This document shows, piece by piece, positions 32,172 to 40,882 of a stretch of 64,000 bases of DNA; within the stretch, counting starts at the first letter, position 1, and each line of letters begins with the position of its first letter. The position numbers and the translations under genes were made by a program. Source of the DNA: a virus. The stretch spans positions 39,320 to 103,319 of the IMG/VR virus record IMGVR_UViG_3300044815_000115, one strand, 5' to 3'. The notes beneath the pieces were generated by a model. The model ran no database searches and was not told the DNA's origin. It saw only the letters and a program-made list of their open reading frames with translations.

Positions 32172-33842
32172 GTGACCACTCGCAGTCGCACTCGCCGCCG
32201 CACCGAACCGGCGCCGGCAGCCCGCACGGATCTTGTCAAGGAGCAGATCCGTCAGCGCGACGACACGATCGACTTGCTCCAGGAGTCTTTGAACGACTTG
32301 GAGCGCAGTCTTTCCGATCCGGGCTGGATCAGGTTGACGGCGCAGTTCGAGCAGGAGTTCACCCCAGAAGGCCTGCGTCAGATGCGGGCCATCTGCCGCG
32401 TTTTCGCCACCGCACATCCACTAATAAAGCGCGGACTGAACCTCCGCGTCGCCTACGTCTGGTCCCAGGGTGTCGAGATCGCCGCCCGTGCGAACGGTAA
32501 GAAGCGCCGCGAGCAGGACGTGCACGCTGTCGTCGCCGCGTTCCTGAACGATCCCGGCAACGAACGCGCGTTCACCGGCGGTGCCGCGAGGGAGCGTCTC
32601 GAGCGCTGCCTGGGCACGGACGGCGAGTTCTTCCCGACGATGTTCACCCGCCCCACCACCGGTGAGGTGCAGGTTCGGGTCGTCGGCGCCGACGAGATCA
32701 CCGACATCATCTGCAACCCGCAGGACCGATCTGAACCCTGGTACTACCGGCGGGTGTGGGTCCAACAGACCCTGAACCCGGACGGTTTGACCGTCGACAA
32801 GCAGATGGAGCAGTTCCACCCGGCCCTGGACTACCAGCCCAAGAACAAGCCGAAGTCGTTCGGGCAGATCCCGGTGGTGTGGGACGCCCCGATGATGCAC
32901 GTCAAGGTCAACGACCTGGAGGGCTGGCAGCGCGGCGTCCCCGACGCGTACGCCGCCGTCGACTGGGCGCGGGCCTACAAAGAGTTCCTGGAGGACTGGG
33001 CGCGGCTGGTCAAGTCGCTGGCCCGGTTCGCGTGGCGGCTGACCGCGAAAGGCAACCAGCGCACCCAGGCCCGCACCCGGCTGGCCGCGCCACCCGTCGA
33101 CGCGAACGGCCGGGTCAGCGACGTCGGCAACGTTGCGATCATCCCACCCGAGCAGCAGCTGGACGCCATCCCCAAGTCCGGGGCGACCATCGACTCGGAG
33201 TCGGGCAAGCCCCTCGCAGCGATGATCGGCGCCGCGTTGGACGTGCCGGTGACGATGCTGCTCACCGACCCCGGCCAGACCGGGGCGCGGGCGGTCGCCG
33301 AGACACTGGACCTGCCCACCGAGTTGGCGATGGGTCAGCGGCGGGGGCTGTGGGCCGGCGTGTACAAGCGGATTTTGCAGTACGCCATCGCGGAGGCGGT
33401 ACGGGCGCCTGACGGCACCCTCAAGGGCTCGATCGTGGTTGACGGGTATGGCCGGGAAACGGTGAAGCTGAACGGCAACACCGTCGCCGACGTCGACATC
33501 GACTGGCCGGACCTGGACTCGGACCCGGACAAGGTCATCGCGTCCATCGTCGCCGCGTCCGCCACGGGCACCATCCCCCCGGAGATCGTCGCCCGGCTCA
33601 TCCTCACCGCGCTCGGTGTGAAGAACGTCGAAGGACTCATCGACGCCATGACCACCGATGACGGGGAATTCTTGTGGCCGGACGGTCCGCCGCTCGGGAA
33701 GGCCACCCCGCCGCCGCCGACGGATCCTAACGCGATCGGTAACGGGTCGATGAAGCCCGACAGCCCGCCCTCCGGTGACCCTGCAACCGACGATCACCCG
33801 GTCGATCCGAACGCGGAACCGGCGCCCACACCGACGGGGTGA
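32172..33842 (+). CDS. portal protein
   Basis: 556 residues from GTG 32172. The order MRAICRVFATAHPLIKRGLN, VGADEITDIICNPQDRSEPWYY, PVVWDAPMMHVKVN and AKSLARFAWRL-like helices, with IGAALDVPVTMLLTDPGQTGARA, matches actinophage portal proteins (SPP1-like/phage_portal families). It forms the dodecameric DNA channel and terminase dock. The last ~50 residues are Pro/Asp-rich and probably disordered. Confidence 0.85.
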   Translation: MTTRSRTRRRTEPAPAARTDLVKEQIRQRDDTIDLLQESLNDLERSLSDPGWIRLTAQFEQEFTPEGLRQMRAICRVFATAHPLIKRGLNLRVAYVWSQGVEIAARANGKKRREQDVHAVVAAFLNDPGNERAFTGGAARERLERCLGTDGEFFPTMFTRPTTGEVQVRVVGADEITDIICNPQDRSEPWYYRRVWVQQTLNPDGLTVDKQMEQFHPALDYQPKNKPKSFGQIPVVWDAPMMHVKVNDLEGWQRGVPDAYAAVDWARAYKEFLEDWARLVKSLARFAWRLTAKGNQRTQARTRLAAPPVDANGRVSDVGNVAIIPPEQQLDAIPKSGATIDSESGKPLAAMIGAALDVPVTMLLTDPGQTGARAVAETLDLPTELAMGQRRGLWAGVYKRILQYAIAEAVRAPDGTLKGSIVVDGYGRETVKLNGNTVADVDIDWPDLDSDPDKVIASIVAASATGTIPPEIVARLILTALGVKNVEGLIDAMTTDDGEFLWPDGPPLGKATPPPPTDPNAIGNGSMKPDSPPSGDPATDDHPVDPNAEPAPTPTG

Positions 33843-33845
33843 TCC

Positions 33846-34919
33846 GTGGCGGTCACCCGGCATTCCCTGGCCCTGCTGCAGCAACTGCGGACCGAGGTCG
33901 GTGAGCTTGCCGACGACGCCGTCCGCCACGTCGCTGAGGCGTGGCTTGCCGCGTGGGAGAACCTCACCCCGCAATGGCAGGCGGCTGTCGCCGCCGCCGT
34001 CGACCAGGCCGCCCGATCGGGTACCTGGCCGTCGTCGTGGCAACTCGCCCGCATCCCCGAGGTCGCCTCCGCCGTGGCTGCGACAGAGCAGTCGTCGAAC
34101 GAACTCGGCGCGACCGTGGTCGAGGTGGCAGTCGCTGCGGCTGTCGGTGCTGTCGCGGTCACGGCCGCCGCGGAGCCGCTCATCCTCGCCTCGCAACTAC
34201 CGTCGTCGCTTGCTGCTGCAGCTCTGGCCGGTTTCCGGTCGAGGCTTCTACCCGGCCGACTCGACACTATCCGCGCCAGCACCCGCAACCGGGTCACCTC
34301 GCTGGTTCAGCCGCTTGCCGCCCAGGCGCTGTCCGCCGCGAAGCAGGCGCTGGTGCGCGGTGTCCCCATGGGAGACGACCCAGTCGCCGCGGGCAAGGGG
34401 ATACTCGGGCGACTTCAGGCGGCATTCTTCGCTGTGAGGGATCGGGCCATCAACGTGGCGCGAACCGAATCGCTCGATGCCATGCGCGCCACATCCGACT
34501 ACGTGCACGAGATCAACGCCGACTCGCTCGCCGGATGGACGTGGTGGGCGAGTCTGGGGCCGAACTGCTGTCCGGCGTGCTGGGCGCTGCACGGCACCTT
34601 CCATCCGCTGACCGAGGCTGGACCTGCAGATCACAATCAGGGCCGCTGTGTACGGCTGGTCCGACTCAAGTCCTGGTCGCAACTCGGTATCACCCAAACC
34701 GAGCCGGCCGATGTGCTTCCCGACGCGGAGGCGCAGTTCCGGAAGTTGTCGCTCACCGACCAACTCAAGGTCATGGGTCCGGCGCGCCACGAACTGTGGG
34801 CCTCGGGCGACATCGCCTGGACGGATTTGGCCGTGCTGAGGGGCACCCGCGGGTGGCGTGATTCCTACGTCCCGCGCACAGTCACGGACCTTCAACGGAT
34901 CTCCGGCCGCCGCAGCTGA
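33846..34919 (+). CDS. MuF-like capsid morphogenesis protein
   Basis: 357 residues from GTG 33846. N-terminal helical Ala-rich region, then ARTESLDAMRATSDYVHEI, WWASLGPNCCPACWALHGTFHPL and NQGRCVRLVRL: the Phage Mu F domain with its CPxCxxLHG motif and HPxCRC-like end (here HNQGRCVR). Such minor head proteins sit at the portal and are often injected. Placement after the portal agrees. Confidence 0.8.
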   Translation: MAVTRHSLALLQQLRTEVGELADDAVRHVAEAWLAAWENLTPQWQAAVAAAVDQAARSGTWPSSWQLARIPEVASAVAATEQSSNELGATVVEVAVAAAVGAVAVTAAAEPLILASQLPSSLAAAALAGFRSRLLPGRLDTIRASTRNRVTSLVQPLAAQALSAAKQALVRGVPMGDDPVAAGKGILGRLQAAFFAVRDRAINVARTESLDAMRATSDYVHEINADSLAGWTWWASLGPNCCPACWALHGTFHPLTEAGPADHNQGRCVRLVRLKSWSQLGITQTEPADVLPDAEAQFRKLSLTDQLKVMGPARHELWASGDIAWTDLAVLRGTRGWRDSYVPRTVTDLQRISGRRS

Positions 34920-34934
34920 TAGGTGGTGGTGTTG

Positions 34935-35444
34935 ATGGACCGACCGTTCAAAGAACTCAGCGACTCCGGCCTGCTGTGGCTCATCAACCGGACCGTGTTC
35001 CACCCGCGCGGGTACGCGCTGGCCATCACCGTTGAGGACGGCAAGGCGACGGGCTGGTCGATGCTCGGCGACGGATCCGAGCCGTGGCAGTTCGGTGGCG
35101 ACGAGAACGACAACTTCCGCCGGGCCGAAGCGACACTTGCTGGCCAGCGGCCACCGGACGTGACTCCGGCCGAACGCGGCCCAATCGGGACCCTCAAGCT
35201 CAGCAAATCGGCGGACGGCCGGTACGTCATCGGTCAGGCCGATCAGTCCATCGACGTGTCCTTGGTGCTGCTGAAGGAACTCCTCGGCCCGTGCGCGAGC
35301 AACCGCGACGGTTTGGTGGTCTTCTCCGGCGTCGACGCAGATGGGCAGCCCCGCGAGGTGGCCTACCGAGAGGTCGGCTTCAACCCCACCGCCAACCCTG
35401 AGGCGAACGAGGGCGGCTTCATACTGCTCGAGCGCGTGCCGTGA
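34935..35444 (+). CDS. hypothetical head-region protein
   Basis: 169 residues from ATG 34935 (GTG 34923 possible). DRPFKELSDSGLLWLINRTVFHPRGYALAI is a motif seen in an actinophage protein of unknown role in head gene clusters. The rest is beta-rich with a GGFILLERVP end. Confidence 0.65.
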   Translation: MDRPFKELSDSGLLWLINRTVFHPRGYALAITVEDGKATGWSMLGDGSEPWQFGGDENDNFRRAEATLAGQRPPDVTPAERGPIGTLKLSKSADGRYVIGQADQSIDVSLVLLKELLGPCASNRDGLVVFSGVDADGQPREVAYREVGFNPTANPEANEGGFILLERVP

Positions 35445-35572
35445 TGGGCGATCGCGCGCAGAAGCTTGATCCCGTCGGCGTGAAATCGATCCCGCCACCA
35501 GCCAAGACCGTGCCTCCCCTGCCGACGCCCTCCGCCGGTTCGTCCCGCTGCAACTGCGGCTGCAAACCCTGA
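35444..35572 (+). CDS. tiny Cys-tailed protein (42 aa)
   Basis: ATG 35444 overlaps the previous stop (TGATG). Pro-rich, Lys-rich sequence ends SRCNCGCKP, a CxCxC tail that could bind metal or form disulphides in the virion. No family recognised; supported by overlap and the absence of any other gene in the gap. Confidence 0.4.
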   Translation: MGDRAQKLDPVGVKSIPPPAKTVPPLPTPSAGSSRCNCGCKP

Positions 35573-35611
35573 CCTTCATCCACCCTCTGCCCGTTGTCGG
35601 GAGGCTCCTTC

Positions 35612-37300
35612 ATGTCCAACCGTCGACGCCTGCGCGTGCCCGGACGCTACGAACACCAGCCGCAAGTCCACGCCGTTCAGGAACCGGCCGAGGCGATCCG
35701 CCCGCTGGTGCAGGCACTGGCCGGGTCGATCCGCCGCAAGGCTGTCGCCGAATCCACCGCGACCCTCGAGCGGCCTGCGACCCGCACCGCCGTACGTGAG
35801 GCCTCCGTCGGCGGTGCCACCACCACCGGACCCGGCCGGATGCTCCTCCGGCTGATCTCCGCCGGGTGGTCACTCAACGGGAACATGTATCCGGCCGAGG
35901 TGCTGCGCCGCGACGGTCCCACTGCCTGGCCCGCCGGAACCCGTTGCTACGTGGACCACGCCAGCGACGAGGAGGAGCAGGCGCACCCGTCGGGCAGCGT
36001 CAAGAACCTCGCCGCGATCCTCACCGAGGACGCCCGCTGGGACGAGGCTTCACAATCTCTGATCGCCGAGGCGCGCTTGTTCGAGCCGTGGCGCGGACCC
36101 CTCACCGACATGGCCGAGGCGAACGCGATCGGCATGTCGATCCGTGCCTGGGTCACCGGGGAGCAGGGCGCCCGCGAGGGCCGCGAGGGCTACATCGTGG
36201 ACTGGGTCGAGGGTCGCAGCGTCGACTTCGTGACCGTCCCCGCGGCGGGAGGCGGGATCATTTCCGTCCTCGAAGCCGTCGGTAACCCCACCCCCGTCGT
36301 CGAGGCCGCGAACCTCGGGGCCTGGCTGGAGTCGCGTCTGCACCTGGCGTTGACCGCGTACGCCGACGACATGTACGGCGACGGCCGCCTGACCCGCGAG
36401 GAGCGCCTCACCCTGTCGGCGGCGATCGGTGACGGCTTGCAGGCCTGGACAGCGCGGGTTGAGGCGGACGCCCCCCAACTGTTTCTGCGTTCGCGTTGGG
36501 AAGAGCCGGAACCGCTGTCGGCCCCCGTCGCGGCCGGTGAGTCCACGCCCGCCGAACCCGAGGTCCGGCCGGAGACGCCGCCGGGCGAACCCGCACCGAC
36601 CACACCTGTGGTCATCCCAGACGTGACGGACGGCGCCCCGCCCTCCGCACCCGAAACACCATCCGATCCTGAGGAGGAACCCGTGTCGGGTATCCAGACC
36701 GGCGCACCGCCGGAGCAGGCGGGGATCGCTACGGTCCCCGACAACGGGCAGCCGCCGACCCCCGTCGTGGCACCCGCGGTTGAGGCTGCCCCGCAGCCGA
36801 CCGCCGAGGCCATGTCCGCCGCCGTCCAGCAGATGCTGGCCGAGGCGATGCGCCCGCTCACCGAGCAGCTCGCCCAGGTGACCGCCCGGGAGAACGCGCG
36901 TGACGCCGAGAACCGGGCGCTGCGCAACCGCCAGACCGCCGCCGAGGCTGTCACCGCCGCCCTGCGCGCCACCGAACACGCGGATGTGACCGCGTCTATC
37001 GCGGCCCGGGTCAACACCCGGGTCCTCGCCGACGTGCCCACCACCACCGAGGGTGCCGTCGACGACGCCCGCCTCGGCGAGGTCATCGCGGCGGTCATCA
37101 CCGACGAGGCCACCCACGTGCGCCGGGAGCGGGCCAACGCGCTCGCCGAGGCCGGCGTGGGCCTGCCGTTCGGCATGGGTGCGACCACCGCCCAGGAATC
37201 GGCCGACGACGGTCTGGACGCCGAGCTGGAGACCTTCTTCTCGGGCTCCCTGGGTCTGTCGACAGAGGCCGCCAAGATCGCGGCGCGAGGAAGGGGCTGA
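35612..37300 (+). CDS. capsid maturation protease with scaffold tail
   Basis: 562 residues from ATG 35612 (GGGAGG at 35599-35604). N-terminal protease part: PGRMLLRLISAGWSLNGNMYPA, CYVDHASDEE, then IGMSIRAWVTG and VEGRSVDFVTVPAAGGGI, the pattern of phage Mu-gpI/S49-like or HK97-type serine proteases (His and Ser candidates in CYVDH and GRSVDFV). A Pro/Glu linker and a helical C-terminal scaffold-like part (MLAEAMRPLTEQLAQVTARE) follow. An internal GTG with a strong ribosome site lies at 36683. Confidence 0.8.
   Translation: MSNRRRLRVPGRYEHQPQVHAVQEPAEAIRPLVQALAGSIRRKAVAESTATLERPATRTAVREASVGGATTTGPGRMLLRLISAGWSLNGNMYPAEVLRRDGPTAWPAGTRCYVDHASDEEEQAHPSGSVKNLAAILTEDARWDEASQSLIAEARLFEPWRGPLTDMAEANAIGMSIRAWVTGEQGAREGREGYIVDWVEGRSVDFVTVPAAGGGIISVLEAVGNPTPVVEAANLGAWLESRLHLALTAYADDMYGDGRLTREERLTLSAAIGDGLQAWTARVEADAPQLFLRSRWEEPEPLSAPVAAGESTPAEPEVRPETPPGEPAPTTPVVIPDVTDGAPPSAPETPSDPEEEPVSGIQTGAPPEQAGIATVPDNGQPPTPVVAPAVEAAPQPTAEAMSAAVQQMLAEAMRPLTEQLAQVTARENARDAENRALRNRQTAAEAVTAALRATEHADVTASIAARVNTRVLADVPTTTEGAVDDARLGEVIAAVITDEATHVRRERANALAEAGVGLPFGMGATTAQESADDGLDAELETFFSGSLGLSTEAAKIAARGRG
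36683..37300 (+). CDS. scaffold protein from an internal start
   Basis: In frame with the protease, GAGGAGG (36671-36677) is five bases from GTG 36683. Translation would give 205 residues, mostly Ala/Glu helix and coiled coil, the usual make-up of a scaffold. Lambda Nu3 is made from inside the protease gene C in the same way. Confidence 0.6.
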   Translation: MSGIQTGAPPEQAGIATVPDNGQPPTPVVAPAVEAAPQPTAEAMSAAVQQMLAEAMRPLTEQLAQVTARENARDAENRALRNRQTAAEAVTAALRATEHADVTASIAARVNTRVLADVPTTTEGAVDDARLGEVIAAVITDEATHVRRERANALAEAGVGLPFGMGATTAQESADDGLDAELETFFSGSLGLSTEAAKIAARGRG

Positions 37301-37301
37301 C

Positions 37302-37658
37302 ATGGCGAAGAACTGCACGATCATGTGGACCAAGTCGCGGGCGATGACCTGCACCTCCCCCGCCACCCCGGCCTCTGGTGATCCGGTCGTCTGCGGGCAG
37401 ATCCCCGGCGTCGCCCTCGCCGCCGAAGACGCCAACGGGCTGACCACCTGCGCCCTGGACGGCGAGTTCCAGCTGTCCGTCAAGGGCGAAAACCAGTCCG
37501 GCAACTCCGCCGTCGCCGACGGCGACATCCTCTACTACGAGGCCGGACAGACCCCACCCGTCAACAAGGACGCCACCAACGGCGTCCGCTTCGGGTACGC
37601 CCGCGGCGCCGTCGTGTCCGGGGCCACCACCACCATCGCCGTCGAGATCGGGTACTGA
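37302..37658 (+). CDS. head decoration protein, DUF2190-like
   Basis: 118 residues from ATG 37302. GDPVVCGQIPGVALAAEDANGL, then LSVKG and NGVRFGYARGAVVSGATTTIAVEIGY match DUF2190 capsid-associated proteins: a strand-rich barrel with a Gly-rich end. It would coat the capsid outside. Confidence 0.75.
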   Translation: MAKNCTIMWTKSRAMTCTSPATPASGDPVVCGQIPGVALAAEDANGLTTCALDGEFQLSVKGENQSGNSAVADGDILYYEAGQTPPVNKDATNGVRFGYARGAVVSGATTTIAVEIGY

Positions 37659-37659
37659 C

Positions 37660-38892
37660 ATGACTAGCGCAACTCTTGACGCTGGCCTGGGCTCGCTCGG
37701 CCGGCTCGACACGTACGCCGGCGGCTCTGAGGCCTCCGGTACGGACAGCATCTTCGCCGCCGAAGGCCAGTCGATTTCCCGCCGTTCGCGGCGGGCGCAG
37801 ACCAAGGAGTACCGGCAGCGCCTCGCCGGTCTGGTCCGGCTGTACCAGGGCACCATCGAGGGTGACCGGCGGGCCACGTACGCCTTCCAGGAGGCGATGT
37901 CCCGCAGCGACTTCACGTTCCTGTTCGGTGACGTCATCGACCGGCAGCTGCTGGCCTCCTACCAGACCCGGCCGGTGCAGTGGCCCTCCTACGCGAAGCG
38001 TGGCCGGGTGCGGGACTTCCGCACCGTGAAGCGGTTCACGTTGGACGGCGGCGAAGCGGTCCTGGACAAGGTGAAGGAGCTGGCCCCGTACAAGAACCGG
38101 GCGGTCACCGACGCCGGCTACTCGTACGCCGTGGAGAAGTACGGCGACCAGATCGCCGTGTCGTGGGAGACGATCGTCAACGACGACCTGGGTGCTCTCA
38201 CGGACCTGCCGACCCGGCTCGGGAACGCGGCCCGGCGCACGGAGGAGAAGTTCGCAGCGCAACTGTTCTCCGGCTCGGCCGGGCCGAACAGCACCTACTT
38301 CTCCACGGCGAACAAGAACGTCATCAACACGACGGTGATCGGGTCGACGGTCACGCCGAACCCGGCTCTGACCGTCGTCGGCCTGCAGCAGGCCATGCAG
38401 GTGATGGGCCAGCAGGTCGACACGGACGGCGGACCGATCTACGTCGAGGGTGTCACCCTCGTCGTCCCTCCGGCTCTCGAGGTCGCCGCGAACAACATCA
38501 TCAACGCGACGGAGATCGTCGCCGCGACCGGCGGCGGCGACGGCACCGGCAACGACCAGCTGCGGGTTGCGAACTGGATGCGCAACCGCGTGTCGGTGGT
38601 CGTGAACCCGTGGTTGCCGATCGTGAACACCACGAACGGCAACACGGCCTGGTATCTGTTCGCGAACCCGACGGTGGGTCGTCCGGCAATGGAGATCGGT
38701 TTCCTCACCGGTCACGAAACCCCGGAGCTGTGGGTGAAGTCGCCGAACGCTATGCGCGTCGGTGGCGGACCGATCGCGCCGGAGGAGGGCGACTTCGAGC
38801 ACGACGCCATCCAGTACCGGGTTCGCATGGTTTTGGGCGGGACATTGATGGACGTCAAGTCCTCGGTGTCCAGCACTGGCGCGGGGGTCTGA
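37660..38892 (+). CDS. major capsid protein
   Basis: 410 residues from ATG 37660. Features of the HK97-fold/Mu gpT-like capsid: N-terminal helix (YRQRLAGLVRLYQGTIEGDR), RPVQWPSYAKRGRVRDFRTVKRF, VEKYGDQIAVSWETIVNDDLGALTDLPTRLGNAARRTEE, and a late FEHDAIQYRVRMVLGGT. Near-identical in layout to actinophage major capsids with no delta-domain. It is expected to be the most abundant virion protein; a strong terminator lies shortly downstream. Confidence 0.9.
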   Translation: MTSATLDAGLGSLGRLDTYAGGSEASGTDSIFAAEGQSISRRSRRAQTKEYRQRLAGLVRLYQGTIEGDRRATYAFQEAMSRSDFTFLFGDVIDRQLLASYQTRPVQWPSYAKRGRVRDFRTVKRFTLDGGEAVLDKVKELAPYKNRAVTDAGYSYAVEKYGDQIAVSWETIVNDDLGALTDLPTRLGNAARRTEEKFAAQLFSGSAGPNSTYFSTANKNVINTTVIGSTVTPNPALTVVGLQQAMQVMGQQVDTDGGPIYVEGVTLVVPPALEVAANNIINATEIVAATGGGDGTGNDQLRVANWMRNRVSVVVNPWLPIVNTTNGNTAWYLFANPTVGRPAMEIGFLTGHETPELWVKSPNAMRVGGGPIAPEEGDFEHDAIQYRVRMVLGGTLMDVKSSVSSTGAGV

Positions 38893-38897
38893 CCGCG

Positions 38898-39311
38898 ATG
38901 GCCCGCCAGCGTCCCGCACTGGGTACCCCGTTCGGCGCTGACGGGCCGTGGCTGGCGGCGATCGTGGACGTCCTCGCCGACCTTCACGACCTGCTCGACG
39001 CCCGCCTGCCCCAACCCGCGAACAACGACAATGGGGGGCCGGTCCGCATCAGCGAGCCGGCCCCAGCTGGGCCCCCACCAAAGGCTGTGCCCGTATCGGA
39101 GCCGGCACCCGACGGTCCACCCGAGGAAGAGGCCGAGGCGGTCACCGAACCGGCGCCGGACCTTCCCGACCCTCCACCGCGCGCCGGCCGGGGCTCCTCG
39201 CTTGCCGCCTGGACATCGTGGGCGCAGCGGGCGGACGTCGCCGTCACTGACGGCATGTCCCGCGACGACATCATCAACGCCTGCATCTCCGCAGGCGTCC
39301 TCAGCAGATAG
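38898..39311 (+). CDS. head-associated hypothetical protein
   Basis: 137 residues from ATG 38898. N-terminal helix (WLAAIVDVLADLHDLLDARL), a Pro/Glu disordered middle, and a C-terminal SAP-like module (MSRDDIINACISAGVLSR). No fixed function; head completion or connector role possible. Confidence 0.5.
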   Translation: MARQRPALGTPFGADGPWLAAIVDVLADLHDLLDARLPQPANNDNGGPVRISEPAPAGPPPKAVPVSEPAPDGPPEEEAEAVTEPAPDLPDPPPRAGRGSSLAAWTSWAQRADVAVTDGMSRDDIINACISAGVLSR

Positions 39312-39314
39312 GAC

Positions 39315-39932
39315 GTGGCCGTGGGCCTCACCGCGAAGGGCGTGGCCGGCGGCCTCGCCACACTCAACACCAACGGCAAGCTCACGGCGGTCTCCAGTTC
39401 GCAGTGGACTCTCGACGGCTCCCCCGCCGGGCTGCTGCGGGCGAACCTGCGCCGCTCCGAGTGCGGCGGCAACCTGGCCGCGCTGACCACTCAGGTCATG
39501 ACGTCGGTTGCGCTGTACCTGGAGGCCGGTGACGTCGTCACCAACCTGACGTTCTGCTCGGCGACCACGGCGGCGGGCACCCCCACCAACTGGTGGTTTG
39601 CGCTCTACAGCACGGCAGCCACCCCGGCCCTGCTGGCGCAGACCGCCGACCAGACGACGACGGCTTGGGCGGCGAACACCGCCAAGACGGTCGCTCTGGC
39701 CACCCCGTACACGGTGCCGACCACGGGCGTCTACTACGCGGCCGTGCACGTGAAGGCGACCACCGTGCCGACCCTGCTCGGTGCGTCGCTGAACGTGAAC
39801 GCGTCCGCTGCTGTGGTGACGGGTCAGAAGGTGCTGGCGCTGACGTCCGGGACGTCGCTGACCGACACGGCCCCGGCGACGATCGCCACCGCGACGGCCG
39901 TCGCGACCGTGCCGTACTGCATCGCGTCCTGA
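39315..39932 (+). CDS. virion structural protein
   Basis: 205 residues from GTG 39315. Beta-rich Thr/Ala sequence with TNWWFALYSTAATPALLAQT and TTGVYYAAVHVKATTVPTL, as in jelly-roll decoration or fibre proteins. Comes right before the terminator at 39953. Confidence 0.65.
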   Translation: MAVGLTAKGVAGGLATLNTNGKLTAVSSSQWTLDGSPAGLLRANLRRSECGGNLAALTTQVMTSVALYLEAGDVVTNLTFCSATTAAGTPTNWWFALYSTAATPALLAQTADQTTTAWAANTAKTVALATPYTVPTTGVYYAAVHVKATTVPTLLGASLNVNASAAVVTGQKVLALTSGTSLTDTAPATIATATAVATVPYCIAS

Positions 39933-39952
39933 CGACCCGCTGTCCTGACGAC

Positions 39953-39995
39953 GTGGGGCCGGGCTGTTCGGACGTGGACAGCCCGGCCCCGCACC
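39953..39995 (+). terminator. strong stem-loop after the capsid genes
   Basis: GGGGCCGGGCTGT (39955-39967) pairs exactly with ACAGCCCGGCCCC (39978-39990), ten-base loop; outer GTG/CAC adds to it. It should reduce read-through from the highly expressed capsid genes. Confidence 0.75.
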
Positions 39996-40045
39996 ACCCT
40001 TTCGCCGTCTCGGGCGGCCCGTTGCCCCATGAACGAAGGAAGCCC

Positions 40046-40420
40046 ATGTCCAATATCGGCAACGGCCGGGTGCTGCGGGTCTGTGACCTGTGCGGCCAAG
40101 TGGACGACCACCCCCGGCATGTCATCGCGGGCAGTGAGGCTGGCAAATTTCCGTTGCCCGTAGGCGACATGGCCCGGCTCGTGATGCAGAACTCAGCCAA
40201 CCTGTCAGTCGAAGAACAGAACCGGCTTCTCACCGACCTGATCGACACTTCGTCGTCGGACCGGCACCTCGACTGCTGCGCTACGGCGGGCTGCCCGACG
40301 AACACGTGCGGCCCGCAAGTCGCCGACGGCAAGGGCAAGACCGGTACGGCGATGCTGAACCACCTCACGTCCATCGAGGACCGGTTCACGGCCCGCCCCG
40401 ACGTTGTGACGGGAGTCTGA
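40046..40420 (+). CDS. zinc-binding structural-region protein
   Basis: 124 residues from ATG 40046 (GAAGGAAGCCC upstream). RVCDLCGQVDDHPRH and CCATAGCPTNTCG give a Cys/His site. Similar short proteins occur after actinophage capsid genes. Function unknown. Confidence 0.55.
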   Translation: MSNIGNGRVLRVCDLCGQVDDHPRHVIAGSEAGKFPLPVGDMARLVMQNSANLSVEEQNRLLTDLIDTSSSDRHLDCCATAGCPTNTCGPQVADGKGKTGTAMLNHLTSIEDRFTARPDVVTGV

Positions 40421-40421
40421 A

Positions 40422-40814
40422 ATGGCGCGTGGTCTCTCGGCGGTCAACACCGCGAACGCCTGGCTGAACGTCATCTCCGGCACCACCTTCACCGGTGCCG
40501 CCGGTTCGTTTATCCAGCTGCACACCGCCGACCCGGGCTCGGCCGGCACGACTGCAGTGTCGTCGGTGACGACCAGACCATCGGCGACCTGGAACGCCGC
40601 CTCGGCCGGCTCGAAGTCGATCAGCAACACGCCGACCTGGACGAGTTGGGCGGGTACCTCGCCGGAGACGGTCACCGACGTGTCCGACTGGTCGGCGTCG
40701 AGCGCCGGCACGTTCTACTTCTCGGTTCAGTTGACCGCTTCCAAGACGGTCCAAACCGGTGACTCGCTCACGCTGAGTTCACTCAGCGTAAGCATCGCGC
40801 CACTAGCGGCTTAG
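40422..40814 (+). CDS. virion structural protein
   Basis: 130 residues. SFIQLHTADPGSAGTTAV is a motif of a recurrent actinophage virion protein, and the rest is Ser/Thr-rich beta sequence. Likely a tail or fibre-associated structural protein. Confidence 0.6.
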   Translation: MARGLSAVNTANAWLNVISGTTFTGAAGSFIQLHTADPGSAGTTAVSSVTTRPSATWNAASAGSKSISNTPTWTSWAGTSPETVTDVSDWSASSAGTFYFSVQLTASKTVQTGDSLTLSSLSVSIAPLAA

Positions 40815-40824
40815 CTGTTGCTCG

Positions 40825-40868
40825 CCCCGTTGGCCGCATAGATGTCCTCGGTGTGGCCGATCGGGGCT
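40825..40868 (+). terminator. stem-loop between structural genes
   Basis: GCCCCG (40825-40830) with CGGGGC (40863-40868), and GGCC (40833) with GGCC (40856), form a two-part stem 15 bases before the fibre gene. Possible attenuator. Confidence 0.45.
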
Positions 40869-40882
40869 AGGGGGCAGCCGGG

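Noticed and set aside
32421-34196. 591-codon open frame on the minus strand across the portal and MuF-like genes
   Set aside because: Long opposite-strand frames are expected at this GC content; the plus-strand portal has clear family motifs and no ribosome site supports the minus reading.
36050-37528. 492-codon Gly-rich minus-strand frame
   Set aside because: Reverse image of the capsid protease and scaffold; composition is that of a shadow frame.
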